DNA of 64,000 nucleotides from Varibaculum timonense_A (GCF_027694345.1 NZ_JAQEVU010000001.1:310001-374000); one strand, 5' to 3'; numbered from the stretch's first letter, positions 18,155 to 28,440 are shown. Program-made: numbers and translations. Notes: generated from the sequence alone by a model not told the origin.

Positions 18155-21049
18155 ATGACTCAGAGCGCTAGCGATATACCGGCATATCGATACACCGCCC
18201 AGATGGCGGGGAAAATCGAAGAAAAATGGCAAAAATACTGGTCGGACCAGGGTACTTTTTATGCTGACAACCCGGTTGGGTCTTTAGCGGGTCCGCTTGC
18301 GCAAAAAGAGTCTTTCTTTGTAATGGATATGTTCCCCTATCCCTCTGGTAAAGGGCTGCATGTGGGACATCCTCTTGGTTATATCTCTACCGATGTCACT
18401 GGTCGTTTCCAACGAATGCAGGGCAAGAACGTCCTCTACACCATGGGCTATGACGCTTTTGGTTTGCCCGCGGAACAGTATGCGGTAACTACCGGGCAGC
18501 ATCCGCGCAAGACTACCCGCGAAAATATCGCTAATATGCGCAGACAATTGGCTCGGATTGGGCTCTCTCATGATGAGCGGCGTTCTTTCGCTACCATTGA
18601 CCAGGACTATTACCGCTGGACACAATGGATTTTCTTACAGGTGTTTAACTCTTGGTATGACGTGGACGCTCCTCGCCCGGATGGAGGACGCGGAGCCGCT
18701 CGTCCTATTAACGAACTAATCGAGAAGTTCGCCAGTGGGGAAAAATCGCTGCCGCACGGTAAGCAATGGGAAAACCTCAGTGCCAAGCAGCGTGAAGATA
18801 TTCTTGAGGATTACCGGCTAGCATATCTTTCCTATGCCCCAGTGAACTGGTGTCCGGGTCTGGGAACGGTGTTAGCGGACGAGGAAGTAACCTCCGAGGG
18901 GCGCTCTGAACGCGGTAATTTCCCGGTATTTCGTTCTCACTTGCGGCAATGGATGATGAGGATTACTGCCTACGGAGATCGCTTAATCGAAGATTTGGCG
19001 ACTTTGGATTGGCCGGAAAAAGTGCGCACCATGCAGGAAAACTGGATTGGTCGCTCCCACGGGGCAACCGTATCTTTCCGGGTAGGCTCGCGGGAGCTAA
19101 AAGTTTACACTACTCGCCCCGATACCTTGTTTGGAGCTACCTTTATGGTGGTAGCTCCCGAACACCCGCTTTTAGCGGGACTGGGGCAAAGCGAGCTTGC
19201 CGAGGGCGAGAGCGCGATTCCTGCCCAATGGCCCCAGGATACCCGCGAGGCTTGGACGGGGGGATATGATAATCCGCGGCAAGCGGTACGCGCCTACCAA
19301 CAACAGGCAGCTGCCCGCAGTGAGCGTGAACGCGGCGAAGATGCCCGCGAGAAAACCGGGGTATTTACCGGTTTATTCGCCACTAACCCGGTCAATAATC
19401 GCCCGATTCCGATTTTCACTGCCGACTACGTGATGATGGGCTACGGTACTGGCGCGATTATGGCGGTTCCCGCTCATGATCAACGTGACTGGGATTTTGC
19501 GAAGAAGTTTGACCTGGACATTATCTACACGATTACTCCCGCGCCGGATGCGGATAAAGATGCTGCCTGGGTTGGGGATGGGGTCATCCAGAATTCGGCT
19601 AATGACCAGATTAGCCTTAATGGATTAGGTAAATCCGAGGCAATTGGGAAGATTACTTCTTGGCTAGAGGGCGCGGGATTGGGTAAAGCTACTACCACCT
19701 ATCGCCTGCGTGATTGGCTATTCTCCCGCCAGCGCTACTGGGGAGAGCCTTTCCCTGTGGTCTATGACGAGGACGGCGTGGTGCACGCCCTTCCGGAATC
19801 CATGCTGCCCCTGGACTTGCCGGAGGTAGATAATTTCTCTCCGCGCACCTTTGCACCTGACGATGCGGATTCTTCCCCTGAGGCTCCCTTAGGGCGAGCT
19901 GGGGACTGGGTTAAAGTCCAGCTAGACCTGGGGCAGGGCAAACAAACCTATTATCGGGACACTAACGTGATGCCTAACTGGGCAGGTTCTTGCTGTTACG
20001 AGCTGCGCTACCTTGATCCGGGGGAGAAAGATTTCCTGGCTAAGGCGGAAAATGAGCGTTACTGGATGGGTGCTCGAGCTGGAGCTACTACTGGCGGCAC
20101 GGACCTATACGTAGGAGGAGTCGAGCACGCGGTTCTGCACCTGCTCTATGCGCGTTTTTGGCACAAAGTGCTCTATGACCTGGGGCATCTTTCTAGCAGT
20201 GAGCCTTTCCATAAGCTGTTTAACCAAGGCTATATCCAGGCCTATGCCTATACCGACCAGCGGGGAGCGTACGTGCCCGCCGCCGAAGTAGCCGGTGATG
20301 AAGGCAGTGGCTTCACCTACGAGGGGCAGCCGGTTAAACGCGAATACGGCAAGATGGGTAAATCCTTGAAGAATATCGTTACTCCAGACGATATTTGCGA
20401 CGAATACGGGGCCGACACTTTCCGGGTCTATGAAATGTCGATGGGACCGCTGGATATGTCGCGGCCGTGGGAAACCCGGGCAGTGATTGGTTCCCAGCGT
20501 TTCTTACAGCGGCTATGGCGCAATGTGATTGATGAGAACACTGGGGAAGTAACCGTTAGTGAGGACGCACCCGATTTGGAAACTCAGCGTGCCCTGGCCA
20601 AGGCGATTGCGCAGGTAACCGAAGACTACCGGGAAATGCGTCTTAATCTGGTGGTTTCGGATCTGATCGTGCTTAATAATCACCTGACTGCGCTGAAAGC
20701 GGTTCCTCGGGAAGCCGCGGAAGCGTTGGTATTGATGATTTCTCCGCTCGCTCCCCATATTGCCGAGGAGCTTTGGAATAGGCTGGGGCACTCTTCTTCG
20801 TTGGCACGCGAGCCTTTCCCGGTAGTAATCGATGAATCTCTACTGGTAGAAGAGGAAATCACGGCGGTGGTACAGATTAACGGCAAGGTGAAGTACCGCT
20901 TGCAAGTACCGCAATCTATTTCAGGCGAGGAGCTAGAAAAACAGGCACTGGAAACTGAAGTGGTGCAGCGTGCTCTTGCGGGCGGTCAGCCGTTAAAGGT
21001 GATTGTGCGCGCTCCTAAACTGGTGAATGTGGTAATCCCGAAGAAATAG
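18155..21049 (+). CDS. leuS: Leucyl-tRNA synthetase
   Basis: 964 residues from ATG 18155, preceded by AAGGGAGA. The open frame extends to 18014, but those 47 extra residues lack family similarity. The class I signature is PYPSGKGLHVGH with HVGH at residues 69-72, and the second signature is KMGKS at 733-737, a variant of KMSKS that I recall from actinobacterial LeuRS. The editing domain is present (YTTRPDTLFGATFMVVAPEHPL). The enzyme charges tRNA-Leu with leucine. Its place directly after ftsQ is unusual. Confidence 0.96.
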   Translation: MTQSASDIPAYRYTAQMAGKIEEKWQKYWSDQGTFYADNPVGSLAGPLAQKESFFVMDMFPYPSGKGLHVGHPLGYISTDVTGRFQRMQGKNVLYTMGYDAFGLPAEQYAVTTGQHPRKTTRENIANMRRQLARIGLSHDERRSFATIDQDYYRWTQWIFLQVFNSWYDVDAPRPDGGRGAARPINELIEKFASGEKSLPHGKQWENLSAKQREDILEDYRLAYLSYAPVNWCPGLGTVLADEEVTSEGRSERGNFPVFRSHLRQWMMRITAYGDRLIEDLATLDWPEKVRTMQENWIGRSHGATVSFRVGSRELKVYTTRPDTLFGATFMVVAPEHPLLAGLGQSELAEGESAIPAQWPQDTREAWTGGYDNPRQAVRAYQQQAAARSERERGEDAREKTGVFTGLFATNPVNNRPIPIFTADYVMMGYGTGAIMAVPAHDQRDWDFAKKFDLDIIYTITPAPDADKDAAWVGDGVIQNSANDQISLNGLGKSEAIGKITSWLEGAGLGKATTTYRLRDWLFSRQRYWGEPFPVVYDEDGVVHALPESMLPLDLPEVDNFSPRTFAPDDADSSPEAPLGRAGDWVKVQLDLGQGKQTYYRDTNVMPNWAGSCCYELRYLDPGEKDFLAKAENERYWMGARAGATTGGTDLYVGGVEHAVLHLLYARFWHKVLYDLGHLSSSEPFHKLFNQGYIQAYAYTDQRGAYVPAAEVAGDEGSGFTYEGQPVKREYGKMGKSLKNIVTPDDICDEYGADTFRVYEMSMGPLDMSRPWETRAVIGSQRFLQRLWRNVIDENTGEVTVSEDAPDLETQRALAKAIAQVTEDYREMRLNLVVSDLIVLNNHLTALKAVPREAAEALVLMISPLAPHIAEELWNRLGHSSSLAREPFPVVIDESLLVEEEITAVVQINGKVKYRLQVPQSISGEELEKQALETEVVQRALAGGQPLKVIVRAPKLVNVVIPKK

Positions 21050-21125
21050 GACGTTCTCAGGGTATTATTCCTCAAGGTTTTATGTCCCCCGCAGATTCAG
21101 GTCGCTGAAAATAGAAGGAGAACTT

Positions 21126-22211
21126 ATGAGCCCGGAAACTTGGACTTTGCGCTCCGGTAATGATTGCTTGGTTGTCTCCCCAATGGGGGCAACGGTTTTA
21201 GACTGGCAAGTCTGTGACCTGCGGGCGGGGGACAGTGCTCAACAAGTGGCGGGAACTGAAACCAAGGAAAGTGCGAAAGCTAGCTCCTACTGGGAGGATG
21301 GCCTAGCTGATAGTTCGGGCGTTAGCGCCTATCAAAGTGATTACCGAGCAGACAGTGCCCCTACCTGTCCTGGGTGTGTGCACGTCCTCGATGGGTATCG
21401 TAGCCAGGACGAAGCGCGCCAAATGGATGGTTTTCGCAACGCTTTGCTAGCTCCCTGGTCAAATCGGATTCGGGATGGAAAATACTGTTTCCAGGGAAAG
21501 GAATATGATTTTAAGGGCGAAACTATCGGCGGGGAACTGGCTTTACACGGCTTAATTGCCAATCAGGTATTCGAGTTGATTGAGCTAAAACCAGATTATT
21601 TGCGCGCCAAAGTTAGGGTACCAAAGCTTGAGGCCTATCCCTTTGAGGTAGAAATAGAGGTTACCTATCAGATTAGCTCTTCTCCTCACCGGCTCAGTCT
21701 CGATATGGTGGCTCATAATAAAGGAACAGGTGACGCGCCGATTACTTTAGGTTGGCATCCCTATTTTCTTTGCCCCACTGGCAGAGCTAAAAACGCTAAG
21801 GTTACGATTGCGGCTGAGAACCTAGTGGTAACTGATGAACAGCTGATTCCCCTAAGGGGGCAAGCGGCTTTTTGTGCCCAGGAATCTCCGGTAATTCTAT
21901 ATGGGCGAGGAGATTTTGACTGTGCCTATACTTCGCTGATTCCTAAAGACGGGGTTGCTTGGGCAGTCCTGGAGCATCTAAATGGGTCGTCGACTGTGCT
22001 GCAAATGGCTGGGGCAAAGCAGGGGCAGGGTTTGGCTTCTTTCCAAGTCTATAGCGCTCAAGATTTGCTGAATAGGGCGGGCGAATCGATAGCGGTGGAA
22101 CCGTTGCTAGCGATGACCGATGCTTTTAATCGCCCGGAATGTCAAGATTTGGTTACCGTTTCCCCAGGGTGCTCACAAGAGATGCATGTGTGCATAGAGC
22201 ACCATATGTAA
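21126..22211 (+). CDS. galM: Aldose 1-epimerase family protein (galactose mutarotase-like)
   Basis: 361 residues from ATG 21126 behind AGAAGGAGAA. Mutarotase motifs are LLAPWSNRIRDGKY, ELALHGL and LGWHPYF, with the conserved histidines and the late acidic residue region AVEPLLAMTDAFNRP. It interconverts anomers of aldohexoses. Between the N-terminal GATVLDWQV and the VLDGY block there is an extra segment of about 55 residues (around DNA 21215-21380), serine- and acid-rich with two cysteines, which I do not know from the family. The substrate is unassigned; the symbol is tentative. Confidence 0.8.
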   Translation: MSPETWTLRSGNDCLVVSPMGATVLDWQVCDLRAGDSAQQVAGTETKESAKASSYWEDGLADSSGVSAYQSDYRADSAPTCPGCVHVLDGYRSQDEARQMDGFRNALLAPWSNRIRDGKYCFQGKEYDFKGETIGGELALHGLIANQVFELIELKPDYLRAKVRVPKLEAYPFEVEIEVTYQISSSPHRLSLDMVAHNKGTGDAPITLGWHPYFLCPTGRAKNAKVTIAAENLVVTDEQLIPLRGQAAFCAQESPVILYGRGDFDCAYTSLIPKDGVAWAVLEHLNGSSTVLQMAGAKQGQGLASFQVYSAQDLLNRAGESIAVEPLLAMTDAFNRPECQDLVTVSPGCSQEMHVCIEHHM

Positions 22212-22562
22212 GGCTAACTACCTTTTAGTTGGAGCGTCGGCTAGGACAGGCGAACCTAGTAGCACCGATAAGAATAGCTGCTGTTTAATGCTTGAAAATA
22301 GCTAAATAAAATCTCATTAAATGGCTTCAAAATAATCATGTATTATAAATAAGAATACCTAGAAGGCTGTAACAACTCAGGGGTCTTTACCCTTTTGAAC
22401 TGTGGGTTTAGCTCATTTATTCGTTTTTTTGATTTCGATTTCCTCGTATAAAAGTTAAGTATTTGTTTTCGGAATCTTTAGTCATAAAACTGGCCGTGAG
22501 CGAAGTGATAAATTCACGGATAGTGATAACAACAGTCACATTAGCAACGATAGTGGAGCGAT
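22212..22562. promoter_or_regulatory. AT-rich intergenic region upstream of the vWA-tubulin block
   Basis: This 351-base stretch has no gene. It begins with CTAACTA...TAGTTGG (a 7-bp stem just after the epimerase stop, possible weak terminator). It contains AT-rich segments around 22320-22355 and 22420-22480, and a GGGT-CTTT-ACCC hairpin followed by four T residues near 22382-22396. Two direct copies of AGTGATAA (22504-22511 and 22522-22529) lie 18 bases apart shortly before the start codon. The promoter of the downstream block should lie here, but I cannot fix its -35 and -10. Confidence 0.4.
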
Positions 22563-24920
22563 GTGCTTGTCCAAACGAGGTGGAACTTAACTTTGCGTGG
22601 AAGCGGTAAGGGAAGAAATCTTAAATGGTATTTCGTGATGCCGATTCTATTGACTGCATCATTGGTGCTGTTAAATCTGGGTGGTCAGCTGACCTTGGCG
22701 TGCGCATTAGAAACTGGACAAAGTAATCCAGTTAGTCATAGCGCAGCAAAAGCTAATACTATCAGCTCCCCACAAACCTTAAGTGTCGTGGGACAACAAG
22801 TTAGGAATGCGGGAAAGGCTCCTAATAATTGCGGGCAAGGCGTAAACAGTGTTGCTATAAAAAAACGACAGGTAAATCTAGTTTTAGATGATTCTGGCTC
22901 GATGTTTTCAAATGGTGGAAATACCCCTCTTGACCGCTGGTCTAATGCAAAGTACTCCCTCGAAGTGTTTGCGGCATTACTCGGGGAGCAAGACAATATG
23001 AATATCTATTTGACCAGCACCTATGCTAAAGGTGGCTCTGGACCGGTAGTCCAGCTGGCAGGAAAAGAAGCTGCCAGCTCCCGGGTATCAAAAATTCATA
23101 ATATGGTGATGCAAGGCGGAGATACCCCCTATGCTCCAGTTCAGGCTGCTGCTAAAGATTTGTCAGCTTCTGACGCTGGGGAAAAATGGCTAGTCGTCCT
23201 GTCAGATGGCGCCTTTAACGATCGTAATTCCCAAACAGTACAAAACGACTTCAATCAGTGGGCAAAGGAAAATACCAATGAAAGTAGCGCGCTTAAAGTA
23301 GCATTCTTGGCAATGGGCGATAAAGCGCCTCAAATTGCTTCTTCGAGTGCGGTTATTTTTGATCAAGCCCCACAAACTAAAGATTTATTAACTAAAGTAA
23401 CGCGTTTTGCAAACCTAATTTTTGCTCGTGATGTATTACCCCAAGACAGTGCGAGTTCAATTAAATCTGATATTGATATAGAAGAATTGACCATTTTGGC
23501 TCAAGGCAAAGATGTCAAGGTTAATGAAATTAAGCTTGGTTCTGCAGTGGCTAAACCGGAATCGCAAGTAGAAGTCAAGTGGGCAAATAACGCTGATGTC
23601 GATTTCGGGGCTTCAAAGGTTAAAGCGGTTCCCAATAGTGAACTAAATGGCAAAGTGGCAACATTTAGTAAACTTCCTGCTGGTAATGGGGCTGTCTCCC
23701 TAGATGGGGTGCAAACTGTGGAAGTATTCTATAAACCCTATGTCTCATTCGGAGTGCAGCTATCTGATGCAAAAGGAAAGCCAGTAAAAAGTGGCGAAAT
23801 TGTAGGAGGCAAGTACACCGTTAAATACGGCTTTATGGATAAGAAATGTAACTTTATAGATAAGTCACCACTCTTGGGTGATGTTCAATACAATGCAAAG
23901 GTTATTAATAACGGTAAAGTTGTAGCCGATAATTTTGCCAGCGGTGATCAGGTAGAGTTAAGTGCCGGTTCAACCCAATTTAATGTTAAAGCTAAATATC
24001 TAAGCGGTAGCACTTCTGAAGCTAAAATCAACTTACAGGTCTATCGTCCCGCGCCTCCGGCGGGTATTCAAGGCAGTAGTCAGACCTATCAGGTCAGTAA
24101 GCTAAATGATTATAAGATTCCCGATGATGCCATAAAAGTGAAATATGGGGAAAAGAAAGACGGCAATATTATTTCCTTCCCCGAGGCGGAGTGGAAACAA
24201 ATAAAAGATAGCGATATTAAAGTTACCTCCCCAAAAAGAATGGAGTTTGCGGTAAAGAAAGGTGATAAGAACGGGGAAGTGTTCATACTGCCTAAAGCAC
24301 CCAATGGAGATATCTATAAGGCAGATACTGGGAATATGCCGTTACATATAGAAGCAAAACATAGTTATGAAAAGCAGCTAAGTAAAGCGGTGTTTGATAC
24401 TTCAATTAATGTAAAAAATGATATATCTCTCTTAGATCGTATAAAAAACTGGATACTAACTCAAGGATGGAAGTGGTTGCTTTGTTTACTAGCTCTGCTT
24501 CTAATTATGGGGTATATATTTAAACCCCGTTTTTCCAAGAGAATTGTTTCATCGCCAAAAGTTAATATCAGTGACGATAATTTGGTTTCACTAGGTTCAA
24601 ATAAGGGCAGCGGAAACTTTGTTAAATCACGTTTGCGCAGAGCATTACCTTTCGTGGCTGATACCGCGAGTTTTAGGTATGTGCCGCGAGGTGTTTCCGG
24701 GTTCCCTCCTATGAAGCTAAAGGCTGCGCGAAAAGGACGTATCAAAATATTGAATTGGAAAGCCTTGGCTGCTCGCGAAAATATGTCAGTAACTATCAAC
24801 GGAAGAAAGCTGGATGTAAAGGATAAAACTCATCCAATGTTTAATGTGAATAGTAAAGTTAAATCAAGTATTGCGGGTTCCGGAAAAAGCTATTCTGCAA
24901 ATCTTAATATAAAAAAGTAA
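22563..24920 (+). CDS. Membrane-anchored von Willebrand factor A domain protein
   Basis: 785 residues from GTG 22563 (GTGGAGCGAT upstream). Residues about 1-50 form a signal peptide with a long basic n-region and a hydrophobic core near 27-48. The vWA domain (about 101-300) has a complete metal-ion adhesion site: D109, S111 and S113 (DDSGSM), T188 (GGDTPYAP) and D215 (LSDGAF). Extracellular beta-rich domains of unknown type follow to about residue 625. One membrane helix (about 636-658, WLLCLLALLLIMGYIF) leads to a basic cytosolic tail of about 125 residues. First gene of the block; 43 bases separate it from the tubulin-like gene. The outside ligand domain and inside tail suggest a transmembrane link, perhaps to the tubulin-like protein; this is inference. 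Confidence 0.85.
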   Translation: MLVQTRWNLTLRGSGKGRNLKWYFVMPILLTASLVLLNLGGQLTLACALETGQSNPVSHSAAKANTISSPQTLSVVGQQVRNAGKAPNNCGQGVNSVAIKKRQVNLVLDDSGSMFSNGGNTPLDRWSNAKYSLEVFAALLGEQDNMNIYLTSTYAKGGSGPVVQLAGKEAASSRVSKIHNMVMQGGDTPYAPVQAAAKDLSASDAGEKWLVVLSDGAFNDRNSQTVQNDFNQWAKENTNESSALKVAFLAMGDKAPQIASSSAVIFDQAPQTKDLLTKVTRFANLIFARDVLPQDSASSIKSDIDIEELTILAQGKDVKVNEIKLGSAVAKPESQVEVKWANNADVDFGASKVKAVPNSELNGKVATFSKLPAGNGAVSLDGVQTVEVFYKPYVSFGVQLSDAKGKPVKSGEIVGGKYTVKYGFMDKKCNFIDKSPLLGDVQYNAKVINNGKVVADNFASGDQVELSAGSTQFNVKAKYLSGSTSEAKINLQVYRPAPPAGIQGSSQTYQVSKLNDYKIPDDAIKVKYGEKKDGNIISFPEAEWKQIKDSDIKVTSPKRMEFAVKKGDKNGEVFILPKAPNGDIYKADTGNMPLHIEAKHSYEKQLSKAVFDTSINVKNDISLLDRIKNWILTQGWKWLLCLLALLLIMGYIFKPRFSKRIVSSPKVNISDDNLVSLGSNKGSGNFVKSRLRRALPFVADTASFRYVPRGVSGFPPMKLKAARKGRIKILNWKALAARENMSVTINGRKLDVKDKTHPMFNVNSKVKSSIAGSGKSYSANLNIKK

Positions 24921-24963
24921 ATAACTTCTAATGTCTAATACCCCGATTTGAAAGGAAAAAGAA

Positions 24964-27900
24964 ATGTCGATTGCACCTACTTTGATTCTAGGACTGGGAG
25001 GAACCGGTTCTCAGATTGTAAAAAAAGTCTCGCAAAAGGTGCGAGAATCTGGTTCTAATCAATCGGAACGTATCGCATTTGTTGTCTTCGATACCGATGC
25101 CAACGACTTGGGGAAAATCAAGCAGGATCATCCGGAAATGTACACGGTGCAAACCTCTACCAATAGCCGGGTCGGCGATTATCTGGGAATCAATACTAAT
25201 GCTCGAGATAAATGGTTCCCGATTAACGAACTGATGAATCGTAAATCTTTAACCGAGGGAGCTGCCCAGGTTAGAGCCATTTCTCGTTTAGCTTTCGAAA
25301 CTACTTTGAAGAGCTCCCATCTTGATCAATTGCATAAGGCGATTGAAACTCTGTTCAGAATTGATAAAGACCAAGAAGAACAATCTCTGCGGGTTATTAT
25401 TACCTCTTCGCTTGCTGGGGGTACTGGATCAGGACTGATTTTACCGGTGGCTCTCTATTTGGCTAGCTATCTAAATGCGAAATACCCGAAAGCTAAAGCA
25501 ATTACCAGAGGCTTTTTTATTCAGCCTGATGTGTTCTATAAAGTGATTAAGGCATCCGAAGAACAACACAACTTGCAGGTAAATGCTTACGCAACGGTTC
25601 GGGAGTTAGATGCCTTTCTTATGAAAGGTGACCACACTTTACCTAGCCAGTATCGCAACCTAAAGTTTGAGTTCCCAAGGGTTGGTGCCGAGGGAGTTGA
25701 AGCAGTCGAGGCTATGCCTTATGATTTCTGTTTCTTATTTGATGCCAACAACAAGAGCGGAGGTAGTCTAGATTCTTTTGTCTCTTATTTAGACCACGCG
25801 GCAACCTGTATTTACACTTTGGCTATTGGGCCGATGTCAAAGAAATCAAATTCGCGGGAAGATAACGTTTTACGCGAAATTATAAAAAATAATGGACGTA
25901 ACCGCTATGCAGGTGCAGGCGCTTCCCGTCTGGTCTATCCCTGGAAACACATTAGAGATGTAATCGGTAAGACCTGGGCACAGCAAGTGCTTTCTAAGCA
26001 ATGGCTTAAATTTGATGAAGCCTATAAAGAAAGGCAAAAAGCTTTAGCTAAACAAAGAGAAAGTGGTCTAACTGCCCGAGATATTGACCGGGGGGCAGAG
26101 TTTATTAATACCATCGACAGTTTGGCGAAACAAAAAGATCCTTTCGCTAAGTCAGTTAAGAATCAAACCTTAGTCTTTTCCGAGGATGGGGTAACTAATC
26201 TTGGCAATCAGTGGGATGCCTATATAAATGCTTTGAACAGTTATATTTTCGCTCCCGATCCCAGTCGGATTTCTGATACCCGTGAAGATGATTTACGTTC
26301 AGCCATCATAGAGTTGCAAGAAAAAACTGATGGCGAAGAATACGCCATGGTCTTTAATGATCTGGAAAAGTTGAAAATCATTACTGAGAATGAGGCTGAA
26401 GAGCAAGCAGGTGTTATTGGTTATACCCTGTTCAAAGCAGATGAGGATGAAATCGTAGCCGGTAATTCTCTTCCTAATAGGCTTGAAAGCTATATGCTTG
26501 AACCGGTTAAAAAGAGTTTTATGCACCCGGTATCCTGTCGATATTTCCTCTATCAAGTTCTCAAAAAGCTTGAACTGTTGCAAAAGAAAACTAATCGTGA
26601 ATTAGAAGGAGAAGAAGGGTTAATCAAATTCTTTGATGAATTTGAACGGAATAACTTTGACGATCCCTCTACCGATGACAAAGTTGAAACTGCCGCTGAT
26701 TTTGCGATGCGTAAGAAGAGTATAGCTCAACGTATCACTCGCAAACCCAGCGCCGAACAGCAAGCAATCGCCACAGCGCTGTCCACTTATTTAAACAATA
26801 TCGGTGAATACCGTAACGCTCTGATATTCCAAAGAGTTATCGCTGACGCAATGGAATACGTCAAAAGTGTAATTGATGCATTTGAAAAGCTATTTAACTC
26901 TCTAGAGAACAACCTTAAAAAACTGGAAGTAACTCTAGGTCAAGATATGGTTAAATACGATAATCTCACCGGCTCGACTACCCGATATGTCTACGCCAGT
27001 TCTAATTGCTTGCGCAGTATTATTAACAACACTCCCTATATGGGAGGGGTTAATTCGATAGATTCAGAGCTGTCCCTAAATATCTATAACTCGGTGCGAC
27101 GCTATGCGATGTTAACCGATGACAAAGACGAGAATTACTTCAAAGATTTGTATAACAATGTGATGCTAGGGTATTTCTCCGATCAAGTAATGAAGAATCA
27201 TAGCGAGATTATTAAACTTGATGTAATAGAGGCACTTGAACGCGAATATCGAGTGGAAACCCGCAGTTACGAAGCGGAAAATGTTCGACACTACGTGATT
27301 GAAGAAATCAATAAAGTTAAACGTTTAGCTTCTCCTTTCATTGAGCAGCCCCTGGGAGAAGAACGGCATCCGATTGAGGCTTGTGCCTATAACAAAGTCT
27401 TAGAGGGGGAAAATGATCCGAAACGCGAATCGCTGGTGCGGGAAATCTTAGGTGACTATGGCGGGGAAACCGACGGAGATATTAGTCCGCAAGAAATCCT
27501 GTTTTACAACGCAATCTATGGGATTCGTGCCTGTGATTTGTCGAAGTTTGCCCCGCCGCTAAATGACATCACAAGTCATCGTACCGCGGGAGAGTATTTT
27601 TCCGCTTACTATAATCTAATCTCGGAGATTAAACCGACCGTAGGGGAGACGAAAGTAATTACCCCGCATATTGATCGGCGTTGGCATTCGATATCTGAAC
27701 TACCTGATTTAGATGAAAAGAATCAGGCGAAGCAACTTAGAGAAATTCATATCTCGCTCTTACTTGGGTTAGTGTTTGGCAGAATTCAATGGAGTCATGC
27801 CATTAACGGAACTAATCGGATATATCGCTATAAACCTGACGATGGCGGATTGCCGGAAGATTTTATTGTCTCAAATGGTACTCCTTGCGATAAGTTCTAT

Positions 27901-28440
27901 GAGGTATTGGATGCTTTAACCAATAGCCCAGTGGCGGTTAAACAGATAATTTCCTATGTTGTAGGTAGGCGTGAGCGGCGTTCTCAACAGGAACAACAGG
28001 TTACTTTTGAGAGAACTTACTTAGGGGAATCCCTTAAAGAGGGAATCAACCTCCAGCAGCTATTCTCGACCTATCCCGAGGAATTCCCCTCTGGGAAAGC
28101 CTCTATCTTTGATGTGGTTGCTTATGTGTCGTTATCGACACCTACTGAAGAGTATATTGACGAGCTTGCCTATACTTTGTCCGACAATCTAGTTACCTAT
28201 GTTAAAGACCGGATTGTCTTGCTCAGTTCTGAAGAAGAATCTCACCGAAATGTTAGTGATGTTCTATGTCAGCAGCTGGAAATGTTCGCTCAGAATATAG
28301 AGGGATACCTGGCGGTATCTGGTAGCTCATTTGCGAACAAACTGAACACGGTGCTACTGCCGGTGCTAAATCTTGCTGACAAGGGCGAATACGCGGAAGT
28401 TGAGAAAGCAGCTATGTATATAAGCAGGAAACTTGGCTAA
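24964..28440 (+). CDS. Large tubulin/FtsZ-superfamily protein (tubulin-like, FtsZl type)
   Basis: 1158 residues from ATG 24964, preceded by GAAAGGAAAAAG. The N-terminal GTPase-like part shows a first glycine loop at residues 10-16 (GLGGTGS), the FDTDAND segment in the position of the second strand, and the tubulin signature LAGGTGSG with GGTGSG at 152-157. These mark a nucleotide-binding tubulin-superfamily domain (Pfam Tubulin_2 type), not canonical FtsZ, which is about 380 residues and opens with GVGGGG. The roughly 700-residue remainder is helical and charged and I do not recognise it. No signal peptide or membrane helix is seen, so it is cytosolic. A likely partner is the vWA protein encoded upstream. 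Whether it forms filaments is not known. Confidence 0.85.
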   Translation: MSIAPTLILGLGGTGSQIVKKVSQKVRESGSNQSERIAFVVFDTDANDLGKIKQDHPEMYTVQTSTNSRVGDYLGINTNARDKWFPINELMNRKSLTEGAAQVRAISRLAFETTLKSSHLDQLHKAIETLFRIDKDQEEQSLRVIITSSLAGGTGSGLILPVALYLASYLNAKYPKAKAITRGFFIQPDVFYKVIKASEEQHNLQVNAYATVRELDAFLMKGDHTLPSQYRNLKFEFPRVGAEGVEAVEAMPYDFCFLFDANNKSGGSLDSFVSYLDHAATCIYTLAIGPMSKKSNSREDNVLREIIKNNGRNRYAGAGASRLVYPWKHIRDVIGKTWAQQVLSKQWLKFDEAYKERQKALAKQRESGLTARDIDRGAEFINTIDSLAKQKDPFAKSVKNQTLVFSEDGVTNLGNQWDAYINALNSYIFAPDPSRISDTREDDLRSAIIELQEKTDGEEYAMVFNDLEKLKIITENEAEEQAGVIGYTLFKADEDEIVAGNSLPNRLESYMLEPVKKSFMHPVSCRYFLYQVLKKLELLQKKTNRELEGEEGLIKFFDEFERNNFDDPSTDDKVETAADFAMRKKSIAQRITRKPSAEQQAIATALSTYLNNIGEYRNALIFQRVIADAMEYVKSVIDAFEKLFNSLENNLKKLEVTLGQDMVKYDNLTGSTTRYVYASSNCLRSIINNTPYMGGVNSIDSELSLNIYNSVRRYAMLTDDKDENYFKDLYNNVMLGYFSDQVMKNHSEIIKLDVIEALEREYRVETRSYEAENVRHYVIEEINKVKRLASPFIEQPLGEERHPIEACAYNKVLEGENDPKRESLVREILGDYGGETDGDISPQEILFYNAIYGIRACDLSKFAPPLNDITSHRTAGEYFSAYYNLISEIKPTVGETKVITPHIDRRWHSISELPDLDEKNQAKQLREIHISLLLGLVFGRIQWSHAINGTNRIYRYKPDDGGLPEDFIVSNGTPCDKFYEVLDALTNSPVAVKQIISYVVGRRERRSQQEQQVTFERTYLGESLKEGINLQQLFSTYPEEFPSGKASIFDVVAYVSLSTPTEEYIDELAYTLSDNLVTYVKDRIVLLSSEEESHRNVSDVLCQQLEMFAQNIEGYLAVSGSSFANKLNTVLLPVLNLADKGEYAEVEKAAMYISRKLG

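Noticed and set aside
24964..28440. Canonical ftsZ displaced from the dcw cluster
   Set aside because: The protein is about 1158 residues, lacks the FtsZ GVGGGG start and the C-terminal FtsA/SepF-binding tail, and sits in an unrelated block.
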